Below, piece by piece: positions 20,930-31,599 of a DNA stretch of 63,661 nucleotides. Every line of letters starts with the position of its first letter. Position 1 is the stretch's first letter. The stretch covers positions 1 through 63,661 of the forward strand of contig JAAVTG010000189.1 in assembly GCA_011947345.1 (NCBI GenBank), written 5' to 3'. Source of the DNA: Phytophthora quininea (taxonomy: Eukaryota; Oomycota; Peronosporomycetes; Peronosporales; Peronosporaceae). A model generated the notes under the pieces. It was not told where the DNA came from, did not search any database, and saw only the letters and a list, made by a program, of their open reading frames with translations. Made by a program: the position numbers and the translations under genes.

Positions 20930-21908
20930 ATGGACACGTTTATAGTTCGACAACCCAGCGTGGAGGAGATACAGCTTGGTAGCGATGGAGAAGGTTGTAC
21001 CGCTTCTAGTCCGTCGATCGCCAGACACCAGCAAAAGTTGCACGACATCCGAGCGCTGCCTAGTATGACATCGATCAAAGAGGCTATTCAGCGGGAACTG
21101 CGTGCAAAAGATGAAGATCCCGTATTCGCGCTGCTCTCGGAGTCAGCCATCTCTAGGTCGGCCTGCTGGAACTTCTTCTCGCATGTGATGGAAAAGAAAG
21201 CTGCAACCCGCTTTGCCGTGCAGAACTCTACAATTGTGGCATGCAGAGTGTGCTTCCACGTCTACCAGTTCTCGAGTTCAAAGGGAACTAACTCGCTTAA
21301 TTCTCACGCCAAAAATGCTCTGTTGCCTTAGCAAATTCAGCTGCCAGCTCCATGGATTCATTTGCGAATGGCGGCCCCATCTCCGCAAGAGATAGACAGT
21401 GCGTGTGCCAGGCCTTAGCGCTCATGTGCTGCAAGGACCCGCGGCGTTTCTCTATTTGCGAAGGATATGGTTTCAAGCAGCTTGCATCTGTACTAGTGGA
21501 TATCGGCGTCAAAGCAAGGGCTGGTATTGACATTGAGAATTTGCTGCCAGTCGGCAACACAGTAAAGAACCGCGTCGTTCGAGCAGCAGCAACCACCCGG
21601 CGTCTAGCAAAGAAATGTTGTCTGATCATTTCGACGAAGGTGGAGCAGCGGGTTTTACGACGGATTTATGGACAGATTCAGCGCGAAAGCTGTCGTTTCT
21701 TTCGATAACTATTCATGTTATCCTCTACGACTTTCGGTTGTCATCTCGGACTCTTCAATGTGAGAAGTTTTGCGCTGAGTCGCACACAGCCGTTGCTGTG
21801 CTTGAAGTGTTTAACTCTTGTCTGCTGGACTACTCTATTTGCAGTTTCCGCCGCTGCACCGTGGTCAGCGACAGCGGTTCGAATACAGATTACGACGAAT
21901 TGATATGA
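20930..21908 (+). pseudogene. hAT transposase, N-terminal part
   Basis: The ATG at 20930 (MDTFIVRQPSVEE) starts a frame that includes a degenerate BED-type zinc finger (SACWNFFSHV, CRVCFHVYQF, NSLNSHAKN). After shifts near 21330 and 21600 it reads GYGFKQLASVLVDIGVKARA, GNTVKNRVVRAAATTRRLAK, then the catalytic start AAGFTTDLWTDSARKLSFLS and CTVVSDSGSNTD. The pogo element interrupts it at 21916. The rest of the gene lies at 23700-24700. Confidence 0.8.
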
Positions 21909-21916
21909 CGGACGTA

Positions 21917-23540
21917 TTGATATGACAGTTGAGGTTTTATTAAAACGTGCTTTACGTTAGTATTGGCCAATCAGCGATAGCAGATTTTCACTGGCATGGA
22001 GCACGACGAGCACTCGAGAAATTGATGCCCACGGCCGACGTTGACGACGACACTGAAGCGCGCATGCGCTGCTGGGGGGTGGTGCGAGACGACATCTCTT
22101 CACAAGTGGACGGAGATGGTGATAGAAACGAAGAGAAGGACGAATGTAGTGAAATTACTGGCGATGTTGGTATATCTGCCCGAAGTCGTGGCCACGGCTC
22201 ACGTCGAGCGACGTTTACTATTGCCTGCAAGGTACAAGTGCTCGACGAGCGGACGCAAGGGTGGTCTGTGACGGAGCTGGCGGAACGCCATGGCATCCAG
22301 AGCAGAGGAGCCATCTACACGTGGGAAAAGCAAGAGGTGCAGCTGCGAGCAGCCTTTGCGAACAAGATGACGTCAAAGATCTGTTTGGGAGGCCAAGGAC
22401 GACCGAGTTTGTTTCCTCACGCGGAGGAGCTTATTCAATGGATTAAGGCCATGCGCCGTGACGATTTTCCTCTCAAAATGACTCATGTTATTGCGTTTGT
22501 TAAAGAGGAATATGGAACATGGGTGGAAAACTATTTCACGTCCAGCAAGGGGTCAAGTATGTATCGTCTTTTTCAGCGGTTCGTTCACCGACACGGCTAC
22601 TATTTTCGGAAACCAACTAGGACCATTTTGTCAAGTGAAGACCTCCTCTTAGAGCAACACAAATTTGCGCATGGAACTGGGGCTGCTGTTGCAGCAAGTT
22701 ACCGTCGTGACTGCATTTTTAACGCAGATGAAACGGCTGTATAGTACGATGAGGAGTCCGGTTGTATAATAGCTCAGCGTGGCTCCAAAAGGCAGCTAAA
22801 GTCCGCGGCCGTGCTCGCTCGTCCCGCGCGAGTGTTTTGCTAGTTGTGTCATCATCCGGACAAAACCTCCAGCCTATTATCATTTCTAAGGGCACACCAG
22901 GTGGCACAGTGGAGCAGGAGTGCTCTAGCTACAATAATATCTATGCTACGGTACAGACGAATGCGTGGATGGACGCCCGCGTCTAGCACGACAATTTTAT
23001 CGACAGTGTGTGGGCTGAATTTGTGTCTACTACTCAGGCTGACCCACTAGCGCTATACATAAATAACTTGAAGTGTCTCGTATCGTGTGCCTCTGAAGAA
23101 GCATTTGCTGGGTGGGGAACAGAGCTTCTAGCTCTACCTAAAAACACGACTTCAGTGCTACAGCCGCTCGATGTCGGAATTATGGGCCCGTTTAAGAAGA
23201 GCTTACGCTCTCTGGCGCTGTCGTACGTGCTATCTAGCATCCAGGCCAATGCCCACTTGCCCCTGAGAGAGCGTCTTCTTGCTCTTATGAAGGTGCCTGC
23301 GTCTGAGAAGCGAAAGATTGTCGTCCAAAGAGTCGTGTCTGCATGGGGAGCGTTAGCGAACATTACATTCGTAGTGCTTGGGAAAAAGCAGGCTTGTAGT
23401 CACTATTCTGGATAATGACACGTTTGCATTTCACCCAATGAGAGCTGTTAAGCTGTCTGATTGGCAGTTACTTCTCTTGGTCATATCATTGTGTCTGACA
23501 ACCGAACCATACAAAGGAAAAACCTCTGGCGTCATATCAA
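21917..23540 (+). mobile_element. pogo/Tigger-type transposon nested in the hAT element
   Basis: Inverted repeats TTGATATGAC start at 21917 and end at 23540, followed inward on both sides by GAGGTTTT(A/T). A TA dinucleotide flanks both ends (21915-21916 and 23541-23542), the expected target duplication. Length is 1624 bp. A second TTGATATGACGG copy directly outside the left end (about 21899) suggests a local duplication or earlier event. It encodes one DDE_1 (CENP-B-like) transposase, inactivated. Confidence 0.85.
21969..23413 (+). pseudogene. pogo-type (CENP-B/DDE_1) transposase, inactivated
   Basis: An N-terminal Psq-like HTH (TIACKVQVLDERTQGWSVTE, then ERHGIQSRGAIYTWEK) is followed by a CENP-B-type HTH (RPSLFPHAEELIQWIKAMRR). 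Catalytic motifs follow: FNADETAV near 22735, immediately followed by an in-frame TAG (22742). Then, in other frames, IISKGTPGG and an ALYINNLKCLVS segment where the second catalytic Asp expected in this family is replaced by Asn. Finally comes LPKNTTSVLQPLDVGIMGPF. The gene is dead by a stop, frameshifts and an active-site change. Confidence 0.85.
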
Positions 23541-23704
23541 TACGCCGCAATCTGTATGTGCGGATCTGAAGGCATTCCTTCACGGTATGAATGGCTTCCG
23601 TGTGCAGATCACAAAATCGCTACTCAATTAACCAATAAGTCCTCAACAAAGCAACACAAGAAGTTGGAGGCGCTCTTTCTCAACCATTTTACAAGTCCAG
23701 AGAC

Positions 23705-24715
23705 AACGTGCCGAGGGTTTTCGATCTAATCGAAGCTTGCAAAGACTTAGTTGGCTACTTCAAGCGAGCAAATCTGCAACATCAACTCTCCAAAACGCTG
23801 AAACAAGAAAATGTGACTAGATGGAATTCTCAACTGCGAATGTTGAAGAGTGTTGCTTATGCATACGACGAAATTGGAACGATTCTTACAGTGAGAAGAA
23901 AATTCAATATGCTCAAGAAAATTGATAGAACACTGCTTAAATAATTAGTGGAGCTTCTGGAAACATTTCACCGGGGCACTCTGATACTGGAAAGCTGGTC
24001 ACAGCCCACACTTCATCTGGTGTGCTATGTTGCCACAAATTGGAAAAGGCACTAAAGCCACGCAATAAAACAAATCGCATCCTGGACCGCAATGAAGAAG
24101 GAGTAGACGAACCAGCTCAGAACGAGCAGCTTTTGTATCCAGACTCACCTTCCATCAAAGCGGTAAAGGATCTTATTACAGTGCATGATATGCCAAAATG
24201 GAAGCTCGAAAAAAGCACTACGTGGCTGCCATGTTAGATCCACGACGAAAAACAAACTCACCAGGTACGGTATTGAAATGCAGAACATCGATGCTGCCCG
24301 TGGCGTTATTCTGTCTATGATGAGAGAGACAGTAGCAATGCGCAACACTATTGACCATATAGCACAACACAAAAAAGCAAGATACGAGAAACACGGGCTA
24401 TGTATGGGACTCATCGGATGAGTCTGATCATGAGGAAGAGGCGAGAAACGACACCATGTCACCCGAGTTGGAAGAATGGAACCGATACAACGATTTATCT
24501 CTGTGTGATGCTGAAATGAACGTTTTTAACATTTTGCTCTGGTGGAAACAAGCAGCAACGATGTCTACAAGCGGAGAACAGCCACGTTTTCCAATTCTTG
24601 GCATCGTGGCATGAGCGCAGCGCAATGTCAGAGAGTAATTTTTCGAACGCTGGAAATGCCTTTGAGAAAAGAGAACTATGCTGAGCCCTAGCGTTCTTGA
24701 CGACATTCTAGTTGC
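23705..24715 (+). pseudogene. hAT transposase, C-terminal part
   Basis: Continues the hAT gene beyond the pogo insertion: MPRVFDLIEACKDLVGYFKR, LSKTLKQENVTRWNSQLRML (the conserved TRWNS), then interrupted reading with SSKKALRGCHV and a C-terminal piece EEWNRYNDLSLCDAEMNVFN followed by ILLWWKQ, the hAT dimerisation region. Several stops and shifts show long decay. Confidence 0.8.
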
Positions 24716-24864
24716 GCGTTCAAACGCGGATGTACTCTGATATGCACTGTAGAAGAGAAATAATTAAATAAAAACACACGAACAAATTACAATTATTATC
24801 GATCGGTCGTGGTCGACCAAATCTTTTAGCTGCCGGAAACAATTGGTTATGGACCACTTTTACG

Positions 24865-24879
24865 CGTTTGCGACCTCTG
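24865..24879 (-). repeat. hAT right terminal inverted repeat
   Basis: CGTTTGCGACCTCTG, exact reverse complement of 20718-20732. Confidence 0.92.
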
Positions 24880-24887
24880 CAACTCAC
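24880..24887. repeat. 8-bp target-site duplication, right (hAT)
   Basis: CAACTCAC, identical to 20710-20717. Confidence 0.9.
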
Positions 24888-25255
24888 CACGGGCGCTGCC
24901 GCAGTCCGCTCGAGTGTGAGCTGGCCTGGGTCGACTGGAACGGTACACAATACAGCTTCACAGCCTTCCTCGGTCCCCTCAGCTTACAAGATGGTGAGGT
25001 CGCTCAAGACCGTACATCAAGTCTGCCAAGAATGGCTCGTCGGAATACATGACGGTCCCGCTGTGCACAACCTCGAAGAAATCCACGGGTCATTATGGCG
25101 CAATACCTCGGCAGACAAACGTTTCTTTTTCGACGTAGGAAAATCATCGATCACATCATAGCAACGGCTCCAGCACAATGCATTAGTCATGAGCAAGCAG
25201 CTTGTGCGCTTGAAACACACCGTGCACAGAACTAGCTTACACTCAATGCTTTGAG
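24888..25255 (+). pseudogene. Crypton-like recombinase, 3' part after the hAT insertion
   Basis: Reading directly across the duplicated site from ...GALTQLT gives TGAAAVRSSVSWPGSTGTVH and then SLKTVHQVCQEWLVGIHDGP and LEEIHGSLWRNTSADKRFFF. This is a C-terminal segment that in related oomycete Crypton proteins follows the recombinase domain (HDLWREW-type motif). Stops appear at about 25161 and later. The fit across the junction independently confirms that the hAT element inserted into this ORF. Confidence 0.6.
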
Positions 25256-26772
25256 CGGCAGTCTGAAACGCAGCACCTAGCTCACATTTAAGCAAACGTT
25301 AACATCGGTTAGTACATCACTGCATGCAAGAACTCCTTCCTACCCTTCCAACTGTCGATCCTCGGCTCTGGTTTCGTCGCGGCAGAAGCTCATCGCCCTC
25401 CAGGCCATCACCCCCTGCGCCGGCGCGGTCGACGTCTCCATGCCGCTCCTGGCCGCGCTGCTCTTCAATCGATGTGGGTCTGCTGGTTCCGCTGCGTTCT
25501 GTCAAATGGATTTTGTGTTCAGTGTGTTTTGTGTACGGGAATACGCGTCGTTATCCGGAAGTGGTGGTTTCAGATAATTGGCATATCAGAGCGACAGGCG
25601 AGGGACGGGGTGAGGACTGCGTCCCCTAAAATTTCCGATAATGCATGCCACCAGTCGGCCATACAAAATCGAGTGTATATGGCTAAAGCAATACATTTGT
25701 TGGAATGGTGTAGTAAAAATTGTAGTAGGAATAGACAAGAAGCACTAGATATTCTTGAAGTCTATTTAACCCCTCCTTTTCGTCGGCGCGATAAGAATAG
25801 CCGTATTTAGACAGGTTGTATCAGCACATCTAAATCGGGGATTTTCATGAAAAAACTAATATTTAGGTCAGGATTATGTGCACAGCCGCGCAACCCTTCA
25901 CAGACCAGACGTCATTTTGTAAGGGCGCAGCTCTATCGAGGCCACCACAGCTTTTGCACGAAACCAGTGAGAGTGGAGTCTTATACGTAGACAATGATAC
26001 TATCCAGACGGTATATGGTTGTGCGGATGGAGCGGATAATATTGGGAGCTGTCTCGGCCAGAGACCCTTCGTCATACTAGGCTTTTGTATTGGAAGTGAC
26101 ACACATATTGAACGTACGATTTAGCGAGAGGTCGGTTTAATACAAATTTAAAGCACAAGCGAGGTGGCCCAGTATTTACTCTAGCTTATAGTCGCATAGG
26201 AAAGCGTCAGTCTTATTGAACGACGTGAAGCTATCCAAGAAGCTGCCGACGTACCAGAGTTCTTGATTGTTGTAGTTTGACGTTCTTGTATGTGCCATGG
26301 CTGAGGAAGTCTTAACACGGTGAAATGTAGGGACAGAAAGGTCCGAGCGGGAAAAGGCTGGCTGCTGCAGCAGCGTCAAGTTATAGAGTGTGCATGGCTG
26401 CCAGTCAAAAACCCTGATGCCATTATTAGCTTGCTAACTACTGGTCGCGATTATACTTGCAGATCGTCCAAGATAAGCTGGACTTAACAAGAGTCTATTG
26501 GCGTGGAGTCGGTCATGATGATGTGCTCAAGTACGCCCACAAGATACAGAAGGACACGCGCTTCGCCGTTGACCACTTAACCCTGGTGCTATATACCAAC
26601 TCTCAAGTGATGGGCTGCGTAGCAGTGCACGTGCACAGAGGAAGACGTAGGACTCCACGAGTCAGTGTCTTTAGGTGTCTCGCCTTCGATTCTACACAAG
26701 AATCAACTATAGTCCCGTAGCTAGGACTCACAGAGTCAGTGTCCCTTAAAACAAGGATAGGCACTAATTAAT
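25256..26772. other. No supported gene
   Basis: Open frames of 60-112 codons without recognisable motifs. Around 25370-25520 one plus-strand frame reads gene-like (RQKLIALQAITPCAGAVDV) but is short and isolated. AT-rich segments after 25640 look like transposon debris. Confidence 0.4.
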
Positions 26773-26975
26773 TGCAAAAATAGAACGGAATTGAATTGTT
26801 ATCTGACCTTGTCGTAAATGTATATACTAAACTATATAGCATAGTTAATCTAAGAGATATACAAATGAGTGGTGGAGAACCAAATGGCTACAGAGTCAAA
26901 ACTCTATACACGGCCATGACTTGTACCTCAAAAGTATACACACGGCAAAGACTTCCGCGCAACTCTGTTACACTC
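26773..26975. repeat. Dispersed repeat, copy 1 (LTR-like debris)
   Basis: TGCAAAAATAGAACGGAATT... and the segment from ATGAGTGGTGGAGAACCAAA to the CCGCGCAACTCTGTTACA region recur, in the same orientation, at 37685-37725 (first part, with an internal gap) and at 40107-40226 (second part). The three fragments bracket the Gypsy cluster and look like pieces of one LTR-type or other terminal repeat. Confidence 0.65.
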
Positions 26976-27108
26976 CCCTCCAACCAGTGGATCCACCGGA
27001 TCCACCCTGACAAGGTCGCGTCTCCTAGAGCCTTCCACTGGCCACTGCATCTCAACGAGGTCGCCGTTGGCTCAACGAGCCCATTTGTCATCTACTTTGT
27101 TCCAGGAA

Positions 27109-27451
27109 CTAAGTCAATCTCATAATCTCATGACGGACCCCTCGGTCAGGTGGGAGGCCACTAAGTGGCTCCTTTGAGACGACGTCTCCATACTCCTTGA
27201 GTAAACGATAGAAGGGGTCAGTCGGGTCCATCAGGATCACTGACCCACTTCGTGCATTCAATGCCTTCTTGGTTTCGGTCAAGACCGATTCGTCCGCGAG
27301 AAACGACGAGTTCAACTCGTCTTCGGGCCGAATGATGACCAATTCGGCGAGTCCACCGTTTTTCAGCGCCGCGCCGAACTCGGCGACGGACATCTCGTCC
27401 AGCTCCAAGAGCCCACCAACACTTGGCAGTGCATCCCTCTCTCGACCGCAC
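27109..27451 (-). pseudogene. Ty3/Gypsy pol fragment (protease-RT linker)
   Basis: A minus-strand frame contains DPFYRLLKEYGDVVSKEPLS followed by GLPPDRGVRHEI, the conserved stretch just before the Gypsy reverse transcriptase domain. The continuation EIDLVPGTK can be read past 27125 but then stops. The upstream part is acidic with ELVIIRPEDELNSS. This is the truncated end of a second Gypsy element. Confidence 0.7.
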
Positions 27452-27593
27452 CCGTCACTCCATCAACGAGAGTGTAGAGATGTTCAAAGCCCGACCGCTG
27501 AGCACCGCTCGGCGCGGTCGACGCCCTTGGCGTTACAGACACCTTGTGCCGCGCGCGCCGCGCTTGCCGACGCCTCCGCCTCGCCGACGCACG

Positions 27594-27935
27594 TCAGACG
27601 GGGACGGGGAGCTCACTGCGCCCTCGGCGCCTCTCGAATGAGGGGATTCGCCCGAGGGGAGCCACGCGAAGATTCGATCCGGTAGAGCTGGTGCTGGCAC
27701 CGACCCGGGACAACTTAAAGTTGAACTCGGCATTCAGTGCCACACTGACGGCCTTCTCAAAGTCGGCTGGGCTCTGACGGAATACTTCCGTGCGAGCCAC
27801 TCCGGCTCGGAGCCCTTCCATGAAGACGGTCACGGTGGCCACCTCGGGTAGAGGGTCTGCGGCCATGCCCGCAATGAGCGTTCGTAGCTCTTGGACATAG
27901 TCCACCAAGTCCTTCTTACCCTGGCGGGTGGCGCT
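27594..27935 (-). pseudogene. Ty3/Gypsy gag fragment
   Basis: A minus-strand piece, KKDLVDYVQELRTLIAGMAA then VATVTVFMEGLRAGVARTEV and FNFKLSRVGASTSSTGS, is the core of a retrotransposon gag. A homologous LSRVGANTSLTGS stretch occurs at about 37640-37680. The piece is joined at about 27935 to an oppositely oriented RT fragment, a rearrangement junction. Confidence 0.7.
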
Positions 27936-28193
27936 CGTTATGCCCCAAGGGCTGTCGAACGCGCCGGCGCAGTTCAATCGTCTTGTGACGCAGCTTTTCC
28001 GGCCCCATCGGGCGTATGCACAGACATACTTCGACGACATCTTCGTCCACAGTCGTGCTGAGCACGGGAAGACTGACGTCGAGATGCACGTGGAGCATCT
28101 GCGAGCGGTGCTCGAGTGCATGCGCACGAATAAGTTGTACGCCAACGCAGACAAGTGTGTCTTTGGTGCTGTCGCGATCCCGTGTCCCTTGCG
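27936..28193 (+). pseudogene. Ty3/Gypsy reverse transcriptase fragment, opposite strand
   Basis: The plus-strand reading MPQGLSNAPAQFNRLVTQLF, then AYAQTYFDDIFVHSR (the YFDD catalytic box) and LRAVLECMRTNKLYANADKC is the palm of a Gypsy RT of a different lineage from the YLDD enzyme at 35086-36093. It ends abruptly near 28193. It is oriented against the surrounding gag pieces. Confidence 0.8.
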
Positions 28194-28247
28194 CGGGGGT
28201 CTTGAGGTAGCTGAGCCTAGTAGCGAGAGAGTGTGGTCTTGGAACGG

Positions 28248-29150
28248 TCACAGGTACCAAGGAACGGGTGCCGATGACAAATAAAGGAAGTGTGTATTGA
28301 CTCTTTGGCTTGAGCCGCTAACTTCTTTTCGTCCTTGTCGTCGGGCGAGTCCGCTTCTTGGCCGCAAGGGGATTCGCAACTGGGCGGGAGCGGTCCTAAA
28401 TCTCTTTCTTCCGCACAAATTTACGTCACAAGGGTGACCTACCCCTCCGTCTCCTCCTGCGGTCCCAGTACCGTGACATCCGTCCTTGGCGACGAGGCCG
28501 TCGAGGTCCACGACCTCCTTGGCCCACTGTCTGGCGCAAAAGCTAGCCATTGCGGCCGGTAGTGTTCGCCACGAAGCTCGGGTGACGCGGTCCACGTGGC
28601 GGTTCGACAGCAGCACCGTTCCACCGCGGCAAAACGCCGTTCGGCCAGAGCAAAGTACCGCTCTGGCCCGGTACGGGACAATCTCCCCGACCGTCAGTCC
28701 GTTGTCCTCGACGGACCTGCGGGTCGAACGTTTGCTGAAAGGAGTTCTGTTCATCGAACGGCACTCGAGGGGTGGTTGTAGTCGGGTCTGGAATTGCATG
28801 GGCAGAGGAGTTGGTTGTCGTGGAACGGTTCTCAACCGTTCCCTGCTGGGAACGGAGGTCGGGCTGCGGTCTGCGGCGCGCAGTTTGTCAAAAGTGTCAC
28901 GTTCTTCTCCTAGACGAGCAGCAAGTCGGCGCTTGACATCGTCCCAGCCCGTTCGAGCCACGCTAGCCGGTGACACTGCCTTTAATGCTTCTTGGGCTTC
29001 GAATTCTAGTAGTAACTTGTTGGCCGTCCCGATGGCGAGCCCACCGAGGGAAATGCCTACCACCCACTTGCTTTGGATCGTCCAGGCATTCACAAAGACC
29101 ACGAGCATCCATACCGCGAGTAGACCAGCCCAGCCATGCAAAGCAGTCAC
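28248..29150 (-). CDS. Unidentified ORF with N-terminal membrane helix
   Basis: A 300-codon frame begins MTALHGWAGLLAVWMLVVFV (one transmembrane helix), followed by a second hydrophobic stretch (WVVGISLGGLAIGTANKLL), a charged helical segment (WDDVKRRLAARLGEERDTFD), and a long Pro/Arg-rich region that reads like out-of-frame sequence after about residue 140. I cannot name it. It follows the 29166-29729 ORF by 15 bp on the same strand. Both lie upstream, in transcription sense, of gag debris, so they may be the 5' ORFs of a Gypsy element. Confidence 0.4.
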   Translation of the reverse strand: MTALHGWAGLLAVWMLVVFVNAWTIQSKWVVGISLGGLAIGTANKLLLEFEAQEALKAVSPASVARTGWDDVKRRLAARLGEERDTFDKLRAADRSPTSVPSRERLRTVPRQPTPLPMQFQTRLQPPLECRSMNRTPFSKRSTRRSVEDNGLTVGEIVPYRARAVLCSGRTAFCRGGTVLLSNRHVDRVTRASWRTLPAAMASFCARQWAKEVVDLDGLVAKDGCHGTGTAGGDGGVGHPCDVNLCGRKRFRTAPAQLRIPLRPRSGLARRQGRKEVSGSSQRVNTHFLYLSSAPVPWYL

Positions 29151-29165
29151 GATAGCGTAACAGAT

Positions 29166-29714
29166 TTACTGCGGTAGATAGTAGAGCACGGCTCCTAAGA
29201 AAAGCAGGATCCAGATAACCCCACGCACAAAATCCACAAACCTGCGAAAAGAACTCACCACACCTTCAATTACGGCACAGCCAAACCTGGAGCACGAGTT
29301 CCACGTCAATCGCGAGGTTTCAGGTAGATAGTCGCACCAGAAGGCTCGCTGTAGCCGCCAATACTGAAGTGCCAGGGGCCCAAATGGCCCAAACTCAACC
29401 GTTCCCGCGGCTTCAAGTATCATGGTCGGGACGGTAAAGAGGGCGTCCAGGACCCTCCAGAAGTAGTCTGCTGGTTCTCGCTCCTGCAAAACTTCGCTCT
29501 GAGCAACCAGTAGATAGCCTTCTAGGACGCGGGCGTACAGAGTCACGTGCATTTTCACCCAGGCACCAATGTTGACGATGAGCTCTCCAATGACGTTTCG
29601 GACGGGCTCCAGAACTACCCAGGTGAAAATCGTCAAGCCGACCAGCAGGGCATATACGGGGTAGAGCTCGGGACGGTTGGCCCGCTCCCAGAGCTCCATC
29701 ACGGCCTGCAGCAT
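29166..29714 (-). CDS. Unidentified membrane protein ORF in the retroelement cluster
   Basis: The ATG at 29714 (MLQAVMELWERANRPELYPV) gives about 182 residues. A first hydrophobic helix is YALLVGLTIFTWVVLEPV, there are amphipathic middle helices, a short Trp/Cys-containing segment, and a C-terminal hydrophobic helix (GVIWILLFLGAVLYYLPQ) next to the stop. The reading frame is intact, with gene-like composition. It sits between Gypsy pol (32392-37033) and gag debris (27594). It could be an accessory retroelement ORF or a captured gene. No family recognised. Confidence 0.45.
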   Translation of the reverse strand: MLQAVMELWERANRPELYPVYALLVGLTIFTWVVLEPVRNVIGELIVNIGAWVKMHVTLYARVLEGYLLVAQSEVLQEREPADYFWRVLDALFTVPTMILEAAGTVEFGPFGPLALQYWRLQRAFWCDYLPETSRLTWNSCSRFGCAVIEGVVSSFRRFVDFVRGVIWILLFLGAVLYYLPQ

Positions 29715-29930
29715 GGCGCTTCGAGGCAAAGTCGACGAATGACCTGCGCTCTATTGGCCCAGCAGTAGCAGTCAATTCCCATCTTCTAGAATCACTATCC
29801 GCACCGTCCCAACGCTTGGTCTCCTCCCCTCAGTTTGGGGGTCCGCTCTCATTTGCTCACTCGGGCTTCGACACTAGTGAACCCGCTACGAGATCGCGAC
29901 CGTTGCGGTGGCACTCTCGCTGATGTCGTC

Positions 29931-30741
29931 AAAAACTGACCAACCAAGAGATTCTGGACCGGGTGCAGCGCCTGCTGTCCGGCGAGGACGCTGTAGAAGA
30001 CTTTGTAGCTGCGCAGGAGGCTTTCTTGGGCTCCTGCGCTGCGCTTGCCCAGAATGTGGCGTCTGTGAATCTGGCAGTCCTGGGCGCTGTGGCCGTCGCC
30101 GTTCTGGATGGTACCAACGCTGGCGCGGTCCTCGACAAGCCAGTGTTGGTTCTCCCGCCCCGGCAGCTCAGCACCCGTCCTCGGGGCCAGCCACTCATCC
30201 GCGATTCCCCAATCCTGCCGTTCCGTCCGGCTCTAAGCCGGCCGTGAATGGGCAAAAGTCGAAGGTCACGCAAGTCAAGGCAAAGGTAGTGGGGAAGCGC
30301 TCAACGTCTTCTCCTAAAGCGACTGGATCGGGCAAGAGGAAGCGACAGGCAGCATCGGACGTCACTTCTAAGTCGCAACGAGTCAGCAAGAAGCCAAAGA
30401 AGAGTGAACCCCTCAGTAAGGGTCCCGACGCGACTACGATCGGCGAGTTGACTCCCGAGAATGACAAGGTCAATTTTGGGTTCTTCCTGTCGTCCAAAAC
30501 GGAGCAGTGCGTGCGAGTCGACTTGTACGCCATCTACCAGGCTTCAGGAGCTCCCAGCCAAACACCGTATCAGCGGGCTTACCGTTGGGAAGGGGAAAGG
30601 TTGTGGTACCGTCCTGACAAGTATCCCGCCGTGCACCGCGCCCACTGGCGGTGGTGGAATCGATTCCGACCGTACTGGTGGGAGTGGGCCGTGCATGCGC
30701 CGGTCGCGGACACGTCGACTGATGGATCTCGTCGTCGCTAG
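29931..30741 (+). CDS. Unidentified plus-strand ORF region 1 (antisense to Gypsy)
   Basis: After an ATG near 29924-29931 the reading is broken between two frames: one gives LDRVQRLLSGEDAVEDFVAA then FLGSCAALAQNVASVNLAVL. From about 30243 a second, open frame gives a Lys/Ser-rich basic region (nuclear-signal-like; GSGKRKRQAASD and KSQRVSKKPKKSEPL) and then a folded-looking tail rich in Trp/Arg/Tyr (YRWEGERLWYRPDKYPAVHR, HWRWWNRFRPYWWEWAV). It ends at 30741. I do not recognise it. The architecture (coiled N terminus, basic linker, aromatic C-terminal domain) resembles a structural or DNA-associated protein, by inference only. Confidence 0.4.
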
Positions 30742-30826
30742 AACAAGTGGCGCTCCGTGCAGGCTCGCTTTCAGTTCCTGAGCATTCGCATCGAAACTTG
30801 GGGCTACTCCGGCTTCTTAACACTGA

Positions 30827-31599
30827 TTGAAGCCGAGCCGGGGCATCTCATGTGGTTCGGCGGGCAACCCGGACGAAACGGCGGCGGTGCCAGAGTTAAT
30901 TGCCGCGGGGCACTGCCCTCTGGACGACCTTCAGACCCTGTTTAAACTTGACGATAAGGCGTGCTATAAGGCGAGACTATTGGCGGCCACTGATCCCGAC
31001 GCTATCGATGCCGAGGGGTACTCCACCATCACTGAAATGCTGGAGCTCTCTGGTGGTATCGACCCGCTAGTGCCACCCCGCCACCGTCTCACTGACGCAG
31101 CTCTTGCTCGAGTCCGCTACGATGTGGAACGGAAGACACCCGAGAAACCTCATTGGTTCGGCGAAACGAAGCGATCGCACTGGCGTCGACTCCTTCTCAG
31201 CACCAATATTGGAGAGATGACAGTCAGAGACGTCGTCGAGGAGCCTAAGGTGGCGGCGATCAAAGCTTTTGAGCTCAAGAACTTCGGTTGGACGCCCATT
31301 CAGACTGCAAACGGCTCTTACATAGCGCTTCCCCCAAGAAGGGTGGTGTCGCAACGGTTTATCCCGTCAACCCTGAAATGGTCAAGCGTCTGCCGAGCAA
31401 CGCAGACCGTTCCAGTACTGCCGACGATATCGAATTTCTTCAGCTTTTGGGCGTGGACGTCGAGAGTCAAGACGGCGGCGACGCGGGAGAAGAAGACGTT
31501 GAAGATATTGGAGATGGCAACGACGACGACGACGGCGGCGGCGGCGACGACGTCGATAACATGAGTGTTTGGAGGAACCGCCAAACGGTGGTTTTCTGA
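30827..31599 (+). CDS. Unidentified plus-strand ORF region 2
   Basis: Continues ORF region 1 after a frame change. A clean stretch begins PDETAAVPELIAAGHCPLDD, then QTLFKLDDKACYKARLLAAT and a helical, charged sequence up to FELKNFGWTPIQTANGSYIA (about 31320). The frame then shifts and an acidic tail follows (DAGEEDVEDIGDGNDDDDGG) to 31599. Gene-like codon use over about 160 residues argues for a real former gene; function unknown. Confidence 0.4.

Larger units (their letters stand above)
20718..24879 (+). mobile_element. hAT transposon, complete ends, carries a pogo insertion
   Basis: Perfect 15-bp terminal inverted repeats CAGAGGTCGCAAACG lie at 20718-20732 and, inverted, at 24865-24879. 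They begin with CAG as in many hATs. The element is 4162 bp, or about 2.5 kb once the nested pogo element (21917-23540) is removed. Subterminal GGTCGACCA motifs occur near both ends (20776-20795 and 24804-24817), possible transposase-binding sites. The transposase gene is decayed. Confidence 0.92.

Noticed and set aside
28486..29160. Long plus-strand frame opposite the minus-strand membrane ORFs
   Set aside because: Ser/Arg/Thr-rich composition typical of an antisense shadow; hydrophobic helices and better coding sense are on the minus strand.
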